From Schistosoma mansoni (Eukaryota > Platyhelminthes > Trematoda > Strigeidida > Schistosomatidae), in assembly GCF_000237925.1 (NCBI RefSeq), contig NC_031502.1, positions 32,019,914 through 32,083,913 of the forward strand: a stretch of 64,000 bases of DNA, read 5' to 3'. Positions 35,630 to 51,400 of the stretch are shown here, in pieces. The notes under the pieces are model-generated. The model did not search any database and had not been told where the DNA came from. It worked only from the letters and a program-made list of their open reading frames with translations. The translations under genes and the position numbers were made by a program. Each line of letters opens with the position of its first letter. The stretch's first letter is position 1.

Positions 35630-38600
35630 CTTAATAAATAAACAAAAACAAAAGCAAAAAAAAACAAAAAAATAAATGAGAAAAAAATCATCATTAATAT
35701 TAATTATTATTATAAGTAATTTGATAAGAGTGTGATCAAATGAAACACACTTGGACACAAATCAAAAACATTCATTACAACTAACCGTTTTAATTTAAGT
35801 TATCAATAATTAAATCAAGTTAATTCAATCGATAAGATTTGATCAGTACTAAAGTACAAGATAATATATATTGATTACTATTTAGTGATTAAGTTATTGC
35901 GAATATTTCGGTACTACAATAGATCAATCAAGTCGAAAAACAGTTCTGTCTTCAACATCTGGAACATTAGTTTTTCAAAAATTACAAATATGCCTTGTTG
36001 ATAAATGCTGATTGGTGTAAAATCTAAATACAATGCTTCCTGTTGACTGCTTTCAACCATCTAACATCCCAATATGATCCGCGCGATACTTAATCACTCA
36101 GACTAGTGACTATATTGCAAACTGATTATTATGATATGATCAGCGCTAAAGAACTAGACAAATATGATATTGGTCATTAATTAATGATGAATTTTAGACA
36201 GGTTTGAATTTAAATTCATGCCAAGGAAAGGGAAAAAGATTTAATTCAGTTTAGAACGATCACTTTAATGTTATTGTAAGAGAGTATAAAAGTTTTTGTT
36301 AAACAATCAAGTTTACACATGAAAAAAACGAGTGTTTTTTTTATTATATATATTAGGACTAGCTTTCTGGTGTGAATTTACAATCTAAGTCGTAGACAAA
36401 TAAGCCTAAATATTTATAATATGGTACATAAAAATTACTGAAGTTAAAAAAAAACACTTCTTGTCTGAACATATAAACATTGGTATAAGGGGGCACCAAA
36501 TATATATGCGCCACATCTAGTCATTTGATTTGTGTGAGGGCTGCAATGTTGTCCAGGCACCCAAAGCAAAGCAGGTGACCTACTTAGGGGGCCACGCCCC
36601 AAGCCTTTGACCTAGAGGTCTAATCCACAAGGCAGTGAAGCAACGTCAAGAGATGCAGTCCCATGAGAGCCGGTGAACAATAACTGGTTCATACGCCATT
36701 TGTTTCTGAAGCCCATGTGCACCATTGGTTTGAATCGGGGTTTTCCAACTACCCTAGGTGGACCCTCTGTGTCCACTAATCCAGTTAAAGCGCTGAACAT
36801 TCGCTTTTTGTCCTCTCAATTTCGTAAACAACACCCCCTGTCACGAGAAGGTAGTGAGTAGGACTTTCCTGGCAGTGGCTGTATACGCGTGGCCATGTGA
36901 GAGCACTTCGAGAGAGAGAGAGAGAGAGCTGACTCTTCCCACCCTCGGCCATATCAGCCCATCTGGGTGCCTAAAAATACTTGTAAATTACTAATCATAG
37001 TGAGGTTTTCACATATAACAGCTACAAGCCGAAACTGTTTTATCGAAATTTAAGATACTAACTAGCTGTATAGAACAAAGCATATATAAAATATATTTAT
37101 CTGTAAGATTACTTTAGAATCAAGTATACTACCAAACCAACTAATATTCCGATGATATGGAAAATAAACAAAAGAACAGAATATTCAGTAAGGTGAGTGA
37201 ATTTTGGAACAGAATAATCTTAGAAACAGAGTAGTAAAATAATAACTAGTAACAACTCTTTTTTCTAAATAAATGTTAAAATACATAAATAATCATGTAT
37301 TTAAAAACAAAGAATATATGAGCGAACAATTATTTTCAATAAATTCATCATCAGACTCTAGAGTTATCAGTTCATAATGATTGTGATATTTTACATAGGA
37401 CAAAATAAAGCATGTATTAATGAAATCGACAATGTCATATGTTAAATATGGTGAACGTTTTCATCGGTATTCATTTGACTCAAGAAACATACATTTATTC
37501 TGCGGTGTACTGTCCTAATTCTAAAATGAGTGACTTTTGTTAAAAGCATAAACACTTCCCATACGATCGCTTTGATACCATTTGTAAATTTTAGTTATTT
37601 TTCAAGCAACCTTTCCAATAGCAGTTAAACTAGTTACGAAAATAAGTTGATTAATTCATTAGCATAAACTTTAAAACAAATAAGACCAATCAAAGAAATG
37701 AGTTGTAAAACCTTTAAGTAACCTCGTGTGATATCACCCTTGCTGATGGAATACATACACATATATAATACAATATTATACTTTGTTGCCAAATACAGGA
37801 CCTTTAAGGGAAATAATTCGAAAGGGGTATAATGACTTATTTTGCATTCAAGATAATCAACAGACAAAATACACCAGTCTAACTCCGTTTTGTAGAAGTG
37901 ATTGCTATCAAACGTTTCCAGCCTGACCTATGTATACAGGAGGTAAGTTTGATAAGCCTTTCTCTATCTAATGAAAGGATACTTGTCTGATAACGATTGT
38001 TAATTTTAAAGCTTTTTTCAACCCTGTCCCCAACCTTTTATTATTCTTTCATCTTCTAATATTCATCTCTTACGCGAAATTGATTGATGTTCACATATTT
38101 TCACAGTTGAATTCACGGGTCAATCTAAGCTAAACCATCATTGAAAACCCGGAAACACTTGACAGGCGTTTCGTCCTAGTATTGGGCTTCTCAACAAGGC
38201 ACATCTACGATCCCGTACTCGAGATTTGAACGCCCACGACCTTCAGTCTTGCTCGCAAAGACTTAACCTCTAGACCACTGAGTCAGGATCCAAAAGTAAT
38301 AATATCTAACTTCAATCTCCCCATGATCTTGAGCAACCCTTCATTCATTGTCTGAGACGGATAATTGTCCCACACTCAACACGGATCGGACTTCACTAGT
38401 CATGGCTTCTCATTAGAACTCTAGGAAATTCATCTTGAAGCTAGTAACTAGTGAGCACATGATAATTATTAACAGTATGGAGACTTGTGAATATCGTAGT
38501 ATTTTCACAAATGAACTCCCATATTGGATTCACATATTTGTTTATTTTATCATGTTGAGAGATTATCCAATCACTTATTAATTTTATTACCTTTACATAA

Positions 38601-41600
38601 CCTTTTAATTATTACTTCCTAATATATAACTACACATCGATCTTGACTCTGTTTATTCATACACTTTGTATCCCTATTCTTTTGATTATTATGATTTTGG
38701 TTACGTTACGAACATTTATCTAAAGTATGTTAAACTTTTGTTGATAATTGTATTTATAATAATCATCGTAATTTGAGGTTGTATGCAACTGATGAAAAAC
38801 CGTGAAATACAATGAATTCATTCTAATCTGTAAACCTTCCTTTGTTTAAATCAAACAAAACTATTTGACCTACACTAAGACAAATGACAATTATTATTGC
38901 AATGATAATAATGATGTTTCATAAATATTATTATGTGAACGAATCAAAAGTTAATTTATTTCATTTAAATGTAATAAATAAAAAAAAACGCACCCACATA
39001 TAGTCTTTACTAACCATTGTCAGTAATCCTGATAAAACTATGACGGATACATCAAAGTAGCAATGATCAATAAAATATTTGATTTCAAAAATAAAACAAA
39101 AAAAAGTGAACCACACCAAAATCAAAGTTTTTCACTTCTGATCTATAAACCAAATGATGATAGAAAATGAATAATTAGTTAAAATGTCAAATGGGAAAAG
39201 TTTACAGATAATATTCAGCGTAACTGTGAATAGTAACATTGTGAAATTAATTCTAAAATAGAAAATAGACAGATCTATGATAAGAAAAAATAAGGTAGTC
39301 TAGTTACCACTTCATAAAGTAACATTCCTAATGATCTTAATAAAACACTTTGTAAGAGAAAATTTAAAACAATTATTAGTCATGATAACTGTACGTTATT
39401 TGGTTGTTAATGTAGCCAAGAGATTATTACCTTTCATTATATAAACAAATAAGAACTAATAATTAATTGACTATACATTCAAAATAAGTCACAAATACTT
39501 TTCAATGATCAGTGATTTATTTTGAAGATAATTCTGTCATAACTTGTGTCCGAGTGGATGCCTCGTTAATGTATAACGTAATAAGACTGCCAATCAGAGA
39601 GCAACGACTTATCAATTGGAACAGTGACACACGGAAACCGTACGAGCAGTCTTGAGTACTTGTCAGTCCTGCTTTCTGCCTAGCCCAGCCAGTTGAGTCC
39701 GGAACAGCCTCTGCGGTGTGAATCATTATAATTCAAACATACTGAGTTTAGATACAAATCAAACTGACCACATCGTACCATAAAACAGAAAATAACATAT
39801 GTACAAGATTTAGCGAAGTGTGGTTGTGAATGTGGGAGGCAGTAATTAATAGACTATGGATAACTCAAGAATGGTAAATCGTATAATAATAGTTCATATG
39901 TCAAAATAAAGCTTATAATAAGGGTAACATGAATACGAATAGTTTAGTTATTTAGAAATTATACGATAAACAAATATATGCATATTATTGGTTCATAGAT
40001 AGATCCCAAAGTTACCATTCATTATCCTTATCAAGGCATAACAAATTCATTTTATATTAACAATATTCTAATTCTGATCATTTCCCTCAGATTCATATTG
40101 TAGTGAATTAAGACTTGATGTGAGGATAATCAATTTATTGTTCAATGCAAAATTATAGAGTGCTTTCGTAAAATATGAAAAGCATACATTGAATACATAA
40201 TTTGAACATTTCCCCTCAGTTTTCCTGAACGTGCTTCATGATTCTTCCAATTCTGTTGCTATTACAATTACTCTCTGTTAACATTTTTGTTTTCTTCTAT
40301 TCGATCTTCTCAACCTTCTGCTGCCAGGCATTCCACTTCTGATTGGTGTTACATACTACTTACCTCTGTCAACATAAGTAGCATACACCACATTATTACC
40401 TGAAAATTGTGCATGATCAAACAGAATTTACTACAGCTGATAAACGATATGTTTTGAGCTGCAATATTTAAACTTGATGTTGAAGTCAGCGTATTAAAAC
40501 TGTAGTAGTTATTGGTAAAATTCTTAAAACACCTTAAGAGATATCATTCACTTGCTAATCGAATATCCTCAATAATTACGTAATACTGTACAAATATTCG
40601 ATGGAACAAACTATAACTTTCAATTGGAGCCAAGTCTATAAGAATTACGATACTAATTGAATGAATAATTCTTCGAAAACTCAAAATAAGTTGTAATTTA
40701 AGTACTCAAGATCATCTTAAGTCTTCATCTACTTACACCTATTAGTTAAATGTACATGATAGCTATTTTAATATCGTTTAACATAGTATTCAATGGTGAA
40801 CAGGAATGATAAAACAAATATAATAAATTGAAAACGTGAACTAGTAGAATTCTATGATTTACATTACCCTACATATACGTTCGTGGAAATCCATGTGATT
40901 GATGCCTTTAAGATCAAGTTATACAAAGAAAGCAAACGAGAAATGTATGACTGTGATAACCAAATGAATATAGAACTGAATGAAAAGGGGACACTGATAA
41001 CAAGAAAGTTACAGAAAATTCTAATACTGCATATCAAAATATATATAAATAACAAAGTACCTATTTATATTGTTTTTACCAAGCTTAAAATGAATAAAAG
41101 GAATCAAATACAATGTGCATTATATTTATTATGTCATCTGAAAATAATGCTTGATTACGAAATTATACATTACGTCGATAAGTAGTTGAAACTCAAATCA
41201 GTTACAATTATTTTCCTTAATTTCGCACTAACAGTCAATGTAGTATATTTTGGTTCATTTTCAAATCAGTCTGTATATATTGTATTCAACTGATTAATAT
41301 CAAACAAAATAACTGGTTTAAATGCAGACCCAATAAAACAACTATTGATGATTGCTAATACATCAAACTGTTTTAAGGATGGCATCTTTATTGAGAATTT
41401 TAGTACGGAATAGAATATAATTAGATTTGAGAAAGACAGCATCAATACATTTTACCAAAAAAATGCTATTTAACCGATTTACGAAGTACGAATTATAGTA
41501 TTTGGAGCTCAATTTCGAACAGACAAATAATGAACACAAGTGTATCAGTGTAAACGGTTCTAAACCAACTCACTCAAAGTCTCCAACAACTCACTAATTG

Positions 41601-42377
41601 GGGTTATCGCGCAGACCCAACAAGGTAATATGAGTTCACTAGTGTGCTTACACTAGCAGTCAATCAAATCATGGATTGATGCCGTGTCTTGGTTTGGTCA
41701 CTTGCAACTTTCTACAAACATGTATCTACACCAGAAAGCATGGGCCTTCGCGGTAGGCGATGGTTAGGCATACGTAATACATGGCCTAACCATCACAACC
41801 GATAACGATTTACAATCTCATCAACCCGTTTCCCATCTTTGTGTAGTACTGTGAATATAATATCACCATTGCTCACTCAGTTGTTCTACGAACAGAAAAC
41901 CATTTAAATTATGTATTTAGAAGGACATCCACATCTGAACAAGTATGCATTATTAACAATAGGAATGTTCAAGTATAATTTTATTCTTTCGACTCATTGA
42001 TCTACGACTTCAAAGTTTTAATATGTTACATAACTATACCATATTCATTATTATTAAAATTAAAACAAAACTTACACTAAACGATCATGAATATATTGAA
42101 TAAGATATTGAATAATTTGATGAAAAATCTCTTGTATACTAATAGAACAAATTGGTTTTCTGTCATTAGCCTCATTGATAGAATTACTTCGATAGGATGA
42201 TGATGACGACTGAATGGATTTCAATCCAATGAGTAAAATTAATTCAGAATAAATATGCGATAAATTAGCTAAAACTTCTTGTAGTGAACTGTGTATGCCT
42301 AAAATAGAATGGGATTTTTCAGGCGAATGAAAAAGTAAACAAATAAATTGTAGTCTATATGTTAGGCATAAGGCTCA

Positions 42378-42420
<43 letters not shown>

Positions 42421-45400
42421 GTTTCACAGACGAACCGATGTCCATTTGCATACAATTAAGCATACCGATGATAATGCTAAATAGAAGACTCAAAACCAGT
42501 GTATACTTCCAACTTCTTTTCACAGTCAGATATTGAGCTCTACGTCGTCTAGTGTTTTAATACTGAAATTCTATACACTTAAGCATCTCTTATTTCTTAT
42601 TTCAGTGAATTTCTGAGGTTGAGAAATGTGACAACTAAAGTAATGAATACATAAGAGTGTAAGGTTATAGCAAAGAAAAGTCAATAATACAGAGATAAAT
42701 GGTTATTTAAAACATCGAATCGAACATTTCTCTGTAACTAACATATAACCAACACTAACTTTACAAACCAATGATTTCAACACTCAGAACTCATTGGATA
42801 ACCTGAAATATTAATTTATACAATAAATTTTAAAGTTACATACTGTGTGCATAATAGCTTATGATAGTGGTAAGTTACAAGGAGAGAATCAGACTGGTTT
42901 CGAAGGCACAAACTGGATGATGAAGAAATTACAACTAAAATCAATGACATGCATTCATTACTAAAAGAACTATAGCAACAAAATTAGAAAAACCTTACAA
43001 TGTTGGAAGATAAAGGAAAATTCATAGTATAATCAGAACGAATATTTTCATGTTTTTTAAATTGATAAAAACATACCATTTATTAAATATATATCATCCT
43101 TTTTCTTGGTATTTATGTATCTTTCCGATGGTAAAAGATTTAATAAATATGATTGAAGCGGTAAACATAACCATTCACTACGTAATTTCACATATCTTGA
43201 ACAAATATCCTTTCGACCTTCATCCCATGCTTCATCTAAGGTAGCTTTTAATCGATCAACTGCAACATAACCCAATGACTTGTATAAATTTAATAGACGA
43301 TAATTTGCATGACATGCAACCCATTCAACATTATTTAAAACTAAAAGTAATCCTCTAGCCTATATATAATTTGCAATAGAAAATAATAATAAAAAGAAAA
43401 TATCATTAGATATTATTTAATCAGAACAAAAACATAGAACTGGTGTACATATATAAGAGAAACTATTTATATTAATAAATTGAGAAAAGTGAACCTTCAT
43501 GATACAATGTATATCGTTAAATACGTTTATCCAGGCACGTCCAGCTGATAGATTGAAAACAGGGTGAAACGTAGATTCCACTACTAGTCACATATCATCA
43601 ATTTAATTTCAATTTTTAAGGGTGAGATTATAAACAAAATTTTACTCTCTTTACACAGAACGGTGATTTGTATCAAACTGAGTGATGCTTCAGGTATAGA
43701 GTTTTACCAGCATATGTCAGTACGTCATCAAAACAGCTTCAAGAAAAACAATATTCATATACAAATATACCCCAAACTTATTGATAATAAAGCTAATCAT
43801 TAGTGTCTACATTCAAGAAAACTTTCCTACATCGTAGTAGGAGGTCATGACAGGTAGAGTTAGTCACGGAATAAAGTTGGGGATTTGAAACATGTCATGA
43901 TTTTCTCATAATGAGATATGGAGCTGTCTTATGCTATCATAAGTGCACACAGAAAAGGAATCCTAAACTAGGACAAAACAGCCGTCTAATCTTCCAAGAT
44001 ATTTAACGGTTTCCCAAGTGACTTCTGTCCATGATGAAGAAAGCATATATTTCTGGATTTATACTAAAAGTCTGTGAACTAACTTTGAGAAGCAAAACCC
44101 AATGCTACACCTTCATAAAACGATGAACGATTTGTAAAAAAGTTGTTACATTTAGAACAATGAAGACGTATTAATAAAAACTTCATACAATCATACCTGT
44201 GAAATAATGTTTTGTCCAGAATTTCGTAAATTATTTACACCTGAATCTATCCAACTCTGTTGATAATCATTAGATGATTCATCTTGACCATGGGCCCTTT
44301 GCACAGTATGTCTTAGTTTCAGTAATGGAAATGAATCGTAGATATTAGATTGAAAAAAAAGAGTAAACATATAGAAATAATTAACAATTAACAGTAACTT
44401 TTACTAATTTTATAAGTTTAGTTATTAAATTGCGCATTAAAATACTGAAGATTCTGATACTACTAAAAAATGAACAAGTAGTTCAACCATATACATGAAA
44501 AACGTAGGTATATTTGGTCGATCTGTGTACATTTTATGGCACATAAAATTAAGTTTTCAGAAAACATGATATGGTAAAAATGGAATTTGGATAATTCGTA
44601 AAACCAAAACGAACCATAGAACATAATCTATCCAATAATATTAACAACGATTAGAGAATGAGAAATATCCTTGACCAGTATTAACGTGAAAATATGACGA
44701 CTAGTAACAAATTAAATTGACTCCCACAACACATTAATAATAAAAATAACCCTGGTAAAAAAGACTCTGTATCATGTATAATTTTTTACTTGAATCGAAA
44801 ATAAAACGTAGGACAAAAGGATAATAGCTTTAGGTTAATAATAATAATAATAACAAAATTTAGGTGGTACAGAATTCCGCGGATTCTCATCCATAAGCTT
44901 TATGCAATACAAAACGAGGGAAGTAATAATCTAAGTCAAATGGAAAAAATAGTATCAAGAAACTGGACATTAATAACAGATACTAATTCTACACCATGAC
45001 CATTCATCAATTTCACAAAAAATTGACATAACAAAATGAAGTGAATGAAATAAGACAAATTAATTAACATTACTACTAATATGACAATTTATCATCAATC
45101 AGACGTAAATGATTCGTCAGATGGAACAGTATTATTAATAAGTAACTGATAAAGACTAAATAAAGAATGTGAAATGACAGTAACCGGTGTTTTTTTTATC
45201 GTAATGAGTGTGAACATATATGTGAATGTTGTGATTTACGCAAACAGAAATTGGTGTGAAAGTGGATAAAGTGAAGAAGATTCTTTGACAGTAATTAACT
45301 TAAGAAATGCAACAAACCACAATAACAAAAGGGATAAAAATTAGACAAGGAAATAAAGGAAACAGATTATTGGTTGGATTGGAGAGAGTGCGTAATTATA

Positions 45401-48400
45401 TTACAAAGGATTAATACATAGAATATAAATTATTCACTAACTAACTGATTTATAGAAAGAAAAAAATGATTAGTATGTAGGGAAATAGTTCAATTCAAGA
45501 TTTATCTCTCTAGGGATGCATTTATTTGTACCGTTAACAGCCTTTTTTGATGACGATAATAAAGAGAATAAAACGATTTCAGACAAACGCTATAAATATT
45601 TCATTCTAGAAATGTCAGTTGTAAGCACTTTTACTAAACAGTAAGTCAGGTACTTTTTTTCAACAAATGTGTCTTCTAAGTAGGGAGTTTTAATGCGACA
45701 TAAGAAAAAAACGCTAATCAGTCGGATGTTGATCCACTCGCTATGATTCTTTCGTTCTTATACGACTAATTCCCAATGGTTAACAATTTAAACGGTTATT
45801 TGTCCTATATGTAGGTAAATAAATACCTTATAACATATTTAATAATAATTTATGGTCTAATTCTGATAAAAATAACATTTCGCGAAAAATATTCAGTAAG
45901 CAATTATGTAGGTTACAAAATTTATAACGTTTGATGATAAGCATTTACAGATGCAGAAAAAACCGTTACTCGTCAGTAAGAGGACGTAGAGATTGTTGGG
46001 TTTCATTAAAATCGTGGACCCATCTATGTTAGACCACCAGTGAAAACCTGGAGGCACTGGATGATCATCTTGTCCTACTATGCAGTATGAGACTCCTAAG
46101 ATGTGCACATCCATAACTCCACCAGGGTACGAACTCAGGTGAAACAGAACAGATATTGTCGTTCTAACACTATTTAAAGTTGTGAAGTGAACCAACTGAC
46201 TGTAGTTCTGGAACGCTGGATTCCGATTTACTATCAATAGCTACCGTTTTACTTATGTACACTAACAAAGAGTTCAAAATTAGCATAAAACATCTGTTCA
46301 ATATTCCCTTGCCTCTAAATTATCCCACTATAATTTCTAATTGTACACTTTTCAAAATGAATCCGTACTGTCCATGGGCATTTCACAACATATGAGCAAA
46401 CACTAAGCTTTTTCGAAAGTTTAGAACATGACTGTTTTGGGTTTTTCATGGTTAAACCTTTAAAAATTAACAAATCAAACATTCAAAATACAGTGAACAC
46501 TTAGACCAAAAATACAATACAGTTGGTAAAATATAACTCCTGTTCACGTTAACTTACTCAATTTGATCAGCTAAACGTTGTGATACTGCGATGAAACTAA
46601 TCATTCCTATTCCGGACCATTCTGGAAAACGTTCTTGAAGTTCATCAGAGTCAAAAAGCTAAATGAAACAAAATATTAGTTAACAAATAGACAGCTAGTG
46701 AATTTAATAAATTAAGCAAAATTAGAAGAACTTAGGTCATATCATAGCAGTAATGATTTCAAAACACTATTCAGTGAATTCCTGTCCTAGATGCCTAACA
46801 TGAACAATTTAACTAGTGAAGACAATTTATCACCATACTCTATTGAGAAAAATACACGATAAAAAATAATCATGCTATGCTATACATCGATGTCAATACA
46901 TTCAAACACAGTGTCCTGTTTGATGAAGGAGTCAACTAACCTGTGAATCCAAATAGAAGATATGAGTTTAACAATTGAAAAAAAACACTATATAGCAGTT
47001 CACTCTAAGCTAACCAACATTTGACCGTTTTTTCTTCGTCGATACTTCAATATGATCAAAACACCATATTCAATCATATCATATTGAAAGATCGATAGAT
47101 ATTTGGATTCAGTCAAAATTATGATGAACTTGTAACAAAATCGAGTCATTTAATTAGTTAAATGACGAACACGAAGCATAATTGTTATAATATATCACTT
47201 ACATACAATACCTTTTCATTTACATACAAATTCAAGACAGCTTATTAATATATAACTGAAATTTTATTCTAATTACCATAGATGAACCTAATAGATATAA
47301 TCGACAGAGAGTTAACTATCAGTGATGAAAACTTACAAAAAGATTTTGTGGTTTGATTAATTTAAATAGATGTGTTTGATTGTGAAAACCCGTCAATTCA
47401 ATATTATGAAGAGTAAGTGTTTAGAATTATCTAATTGTTGATAATCATAACTAAATTTTGATCGGTCTTTATTGGCATATATGTGCATTATATGAGGATT
47501 ACTTCGATATATCTATTTTAAGTTATATAGAATAGATAGATTATAGCTAGAGTAGTGGAATCTAAGAGGCGTGTTTTTTCCTATTTGTGAATTATTAGTT
47601 GGGTTGGTGTCTGACGAAATCTCTGCACGGATTCAAAAAGCTCGTTTGGCTTTTGCCAACTTATGTCACTTATGGCGAAGACGAGATATCCGTCTATCAA
47701 TTAAGGGACGAGTATACTGCGCAGCAGTTCGTTCTGTTCTACTTTATGGCTGTGAAACATAGCAATTAAGAGTAGAAGATACTCGTAAGTTACTAGTATT
47801 TGACCACAGATGCCTTAGAAATATTGCTCGCATCTACTGGGATAACCGGGTAAGTAATAGTGAGGTTAGACGCAGGGTATTAGGGAATGATGGTAAATCA
47901 GTTGACGAGGTCATGAATCTTCATCAACTGAGATGGTTGGGCCACGTGTTACGTATGCCTGAACACCAATTACCACGACGCGCTATTCTGACTAGTGTAG
48001 GGGATGGTTGGAAGAGAGTTAGGGGCGGCCAAACAAAAACGTGGCATCAGTCCACAAAGTCATTAACTTCTAGTCTGAGCCATGTTGGCAGATGCAGACT
48101 ACCTGGTTGGGGTCCGCGTGACTATCGTAACCAATGGTTGGAGACTCTGTGTGACATGGCTCAGAATCGATCACAATGGCGTAGGTGTATACACTCTTTA
48201 TCTTCCCTTAAACCTTAAGATTAAAATTGCTTCATAACGTTCTTCCTTCCTAGACTATATCCTTGTATACAACCTATATTTTATATACTACCACCAGTAA
48301 ATTAACTACTTCTATGAATTCGGTGTTCATCGTGTTGTGCTAACGTGGTATGGCAACTTGGACCGATGCATAAATGTGCCTGGTCCTACGTTGTAGCTGA

Positions 48401-51400
48401 CTGACTGACTGAGTTGAATCAATTAAATAGGTACAAAAGATTAAAGTGGAATTCTTTCACTTGAATTTATAATAAACTCTATACGATTAAATCAGTAAAT
48501 TGAAAGGTTTTAATTCAAAAAAAGAGAGCAACAAACTAAATAATTATAATCTAGATTTATGAAAAATATATTACTATTCATAATGGAATAAATACTGTAG
48601 TTTAACATTTGGTAGTTATTTGTACCTACTGGTTTTTCTATTGATGTTCTCGGAAATACTTGATCTTCACAAAGTATGAATGAGTCGGCAATAATATCTT
48701 CATACAATAAAGGCTTTAAAGAAAGAGAAAAATGTTTTAGAACACATAGTGTAGAACACAGTCAATTAGCACTAGGTAGTACAAAGTAGTTGAAAAGAAA
48801 CTCTACAGGAGATCTGTCACAGCTCAAATAGCTCTATGGTAACGTGTCACACTCCAAAGATGGGTGCTGTAGGTTTGAATTCCACAAGGAGGATTAATTC
48901 TTTCAAAGTTATAAGTATGCCTTATTGACAATTACGGTTTCCTGTCTACTAACTACACCCACTTAAAATCAATACATAAGACTAGTGAATACATCGCAAT
49001 TCGATATACAGAATCATTAGTAAGGACCAAGCACACACGACACTGATCACATTATTCATTAGTCGATCAATATGATTAATCAAGATTATTATTTAACATA
49101 AGTTAAGAAATAATTCTATAAATAGAACCATAATTATTTTTAGATTTACAAATATGAATCTAATTTCACATCATAAACAAAATAGTATATTTGTAATAAT
49201 TCGTTCTCTGAAGAAGTGGCTTACACTGAGTCACAAAACATCAGAAAATCCTATTTTTCTATTCATCGGGATATTACAAATATATTATTTTATTTATAAC
49301 AATCTACCCGATGCTCAATTTATTCGAAATTATCAAGTCAAACCTTGGCAATGATACCTACTAATTTCACATCGTTTTTAAAATGTAATATCCAAATAGA
49401 CGTAATAAAGTTTAGTTTTTTTCAAATGGCCAACATTTAAATCAGTATGACAGACAGTGTACGACCTAACATAAAGTATCTATATTGGTCTGTCATTATA
49501 CCTTAGCATTAAAGGAAGAAATTAACAAGATATAAGGCAGAACAGAGGAACCCAGTAACAAATCCGACAGAAAGTTAAACATAAGAAACATGATTTAAAA
49601 GGAATAAAAGAGAGTAAAGAAGGAAATTGAGACGATGTTTCACTTAAGATTCAAAAGAAAAAAATTAAGAACATTGTAGTGCTAAGATTGGACTTTGGAT
49701 CTTGCCATACAGCTTCTCAAGTCGTAGACTATGAAGATATCAGCGAATAAATCACAATCTAACAACATAGCAGCATCTAAGTTAAACAGTTGATAACTTC
49801 ATTGACTGATATTACATCTCTATTGGATCTAACCCTAGATATCATCTAAACTAATTTTAATCAAACTAAACACTACATATCAAGTTCAGTCCCATAAATT
49901 ATTTTTTTTAATGAATAATATATTTGCATCAATCTAACAAACAACTGAAAATGAAATTCATAGCATTTTATAAAACTAAAAGTAATCAGCAGGAAGACTT
50001 GCACTGAGCATTTTTATTTACCAACAATCTTACAGGAACTGATGTTTCCATCCCATCTCTCTATCATGAGATTTAAATTTACATTAGTAGCTAAATTGTA
50101 CTTTTATCGATAGGATTTGATTATACGTTAAAAACAAGAGAATATGATATTGTTCACCACCGTTGCAATAATCATTATTAATATTAACGTATACTCAATT
50201 AAAATGTATTACTTATTTAATTAATTTTTTATGACAAAATAAAATATAAAAAAACAATACATACAAGTTTAGTAATTCCACCATCAGTATCAGTTAAATC
50301 CACATCCCATCTTTCTTTAATTTGTAGTGTTTCGATAGCTGAAATTTACCATTTTAAAAGAATTAATAAATAATTGAGATCATGAAACGATCAATGTTAG
50401 ATTATCGTTGAAAATCTGGAGCACTGGACATCCATTTCGTCCCAGTATGGGACTCCTCAACAGTGCCCATCCACGATCCCGTACTCGAGATTCGAATACC
50501 CAAGACCTTTGGTCTCACGCGCAAACGCTTAACCCCTAAACCACTGAGACGCGATACGAAATTTTTAATGTCCAACTTCAACCAATCCACGATATTGTGC
50601 TACAAACTTAATAACCATAGTAAATTATACAAAAATGACAAACCAAGCAACAATAAGGAAAGAGATTAGTTTATGTCTTAATAGTAATTTGTTTTAAGTA
50701 ATGACAAAAAAACGAAAAGTCAATCCCATAGATTATTATTATTATACGATTAACTGTTTCTAAATTATACTCAGTTTGTTGATTAATGTCTCCAACGTTC
50801 ACAGTCACATTTTGGCTTGATCATGCACAAATGTTATTTCCTATTTTATGGTGCGATGTGATCTGTTTGTCTCGTATATAAACTGATTGTGCTTGAAAAA
50901 AAATGATTGGCATAGGAAGATCTGTTATTGGTGTTCTGGACTCGACTGGAAGGACTAGGCTGCTCATACCGCTCGAACGTAATTGGCTTGGCACAGTGCT
51001 AAGATTGGGTAAGTCGGATTTCGAATGGTGAATAAATCACGTGGTAAAAAGTCGGGCTGAAATACACAACAAACTTTACTTAAATAAAAAAAGTTATTTT
51101 TTCTTATTTATTCAAATGACTAGTTTGCTTTTGACTAAGATAGTAGTATATTATCACTCAATTTAAATAATTACATTCACTCTTGCATGTACAACAATTT
51201 AAATACAATTTTTCATATTTTAAATAACATATATCCATACTTTAAATATTGAATTTATTGAATAATAATCGAAGAAATTTTTATAAATATAATTTCATTG
51301 TAAAACTATTTTTAATAAGTTAAAATATTTACTACTTACTAAGTTGAGCACGAAGAAATATTCCACGAACAGCAAGTTTACGTAGGTCATAAGCAAGTTT

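Noticed and set aside
39517-39726. 69-codon minus-strand frame in the last EXOC2 intron as an extra exon
   Set aside because: It lies within an LTR-like repeat and the phase of exons 8 and 9 closes without it.
40883-41185. 100-codon frame in the last EXOC2 intron
   Set aside because: Lys/Ile/Asn-rich AT-driven composition, on the opposite strand to the gene, with an equally open antisense frame; no family signature.
43905-44030. S1 or Sm-alpha relic
   Set aside because: AGGACAAAACAGCCGTC resembles the hammerhead second half but no first half or tRNA-like part is visible.
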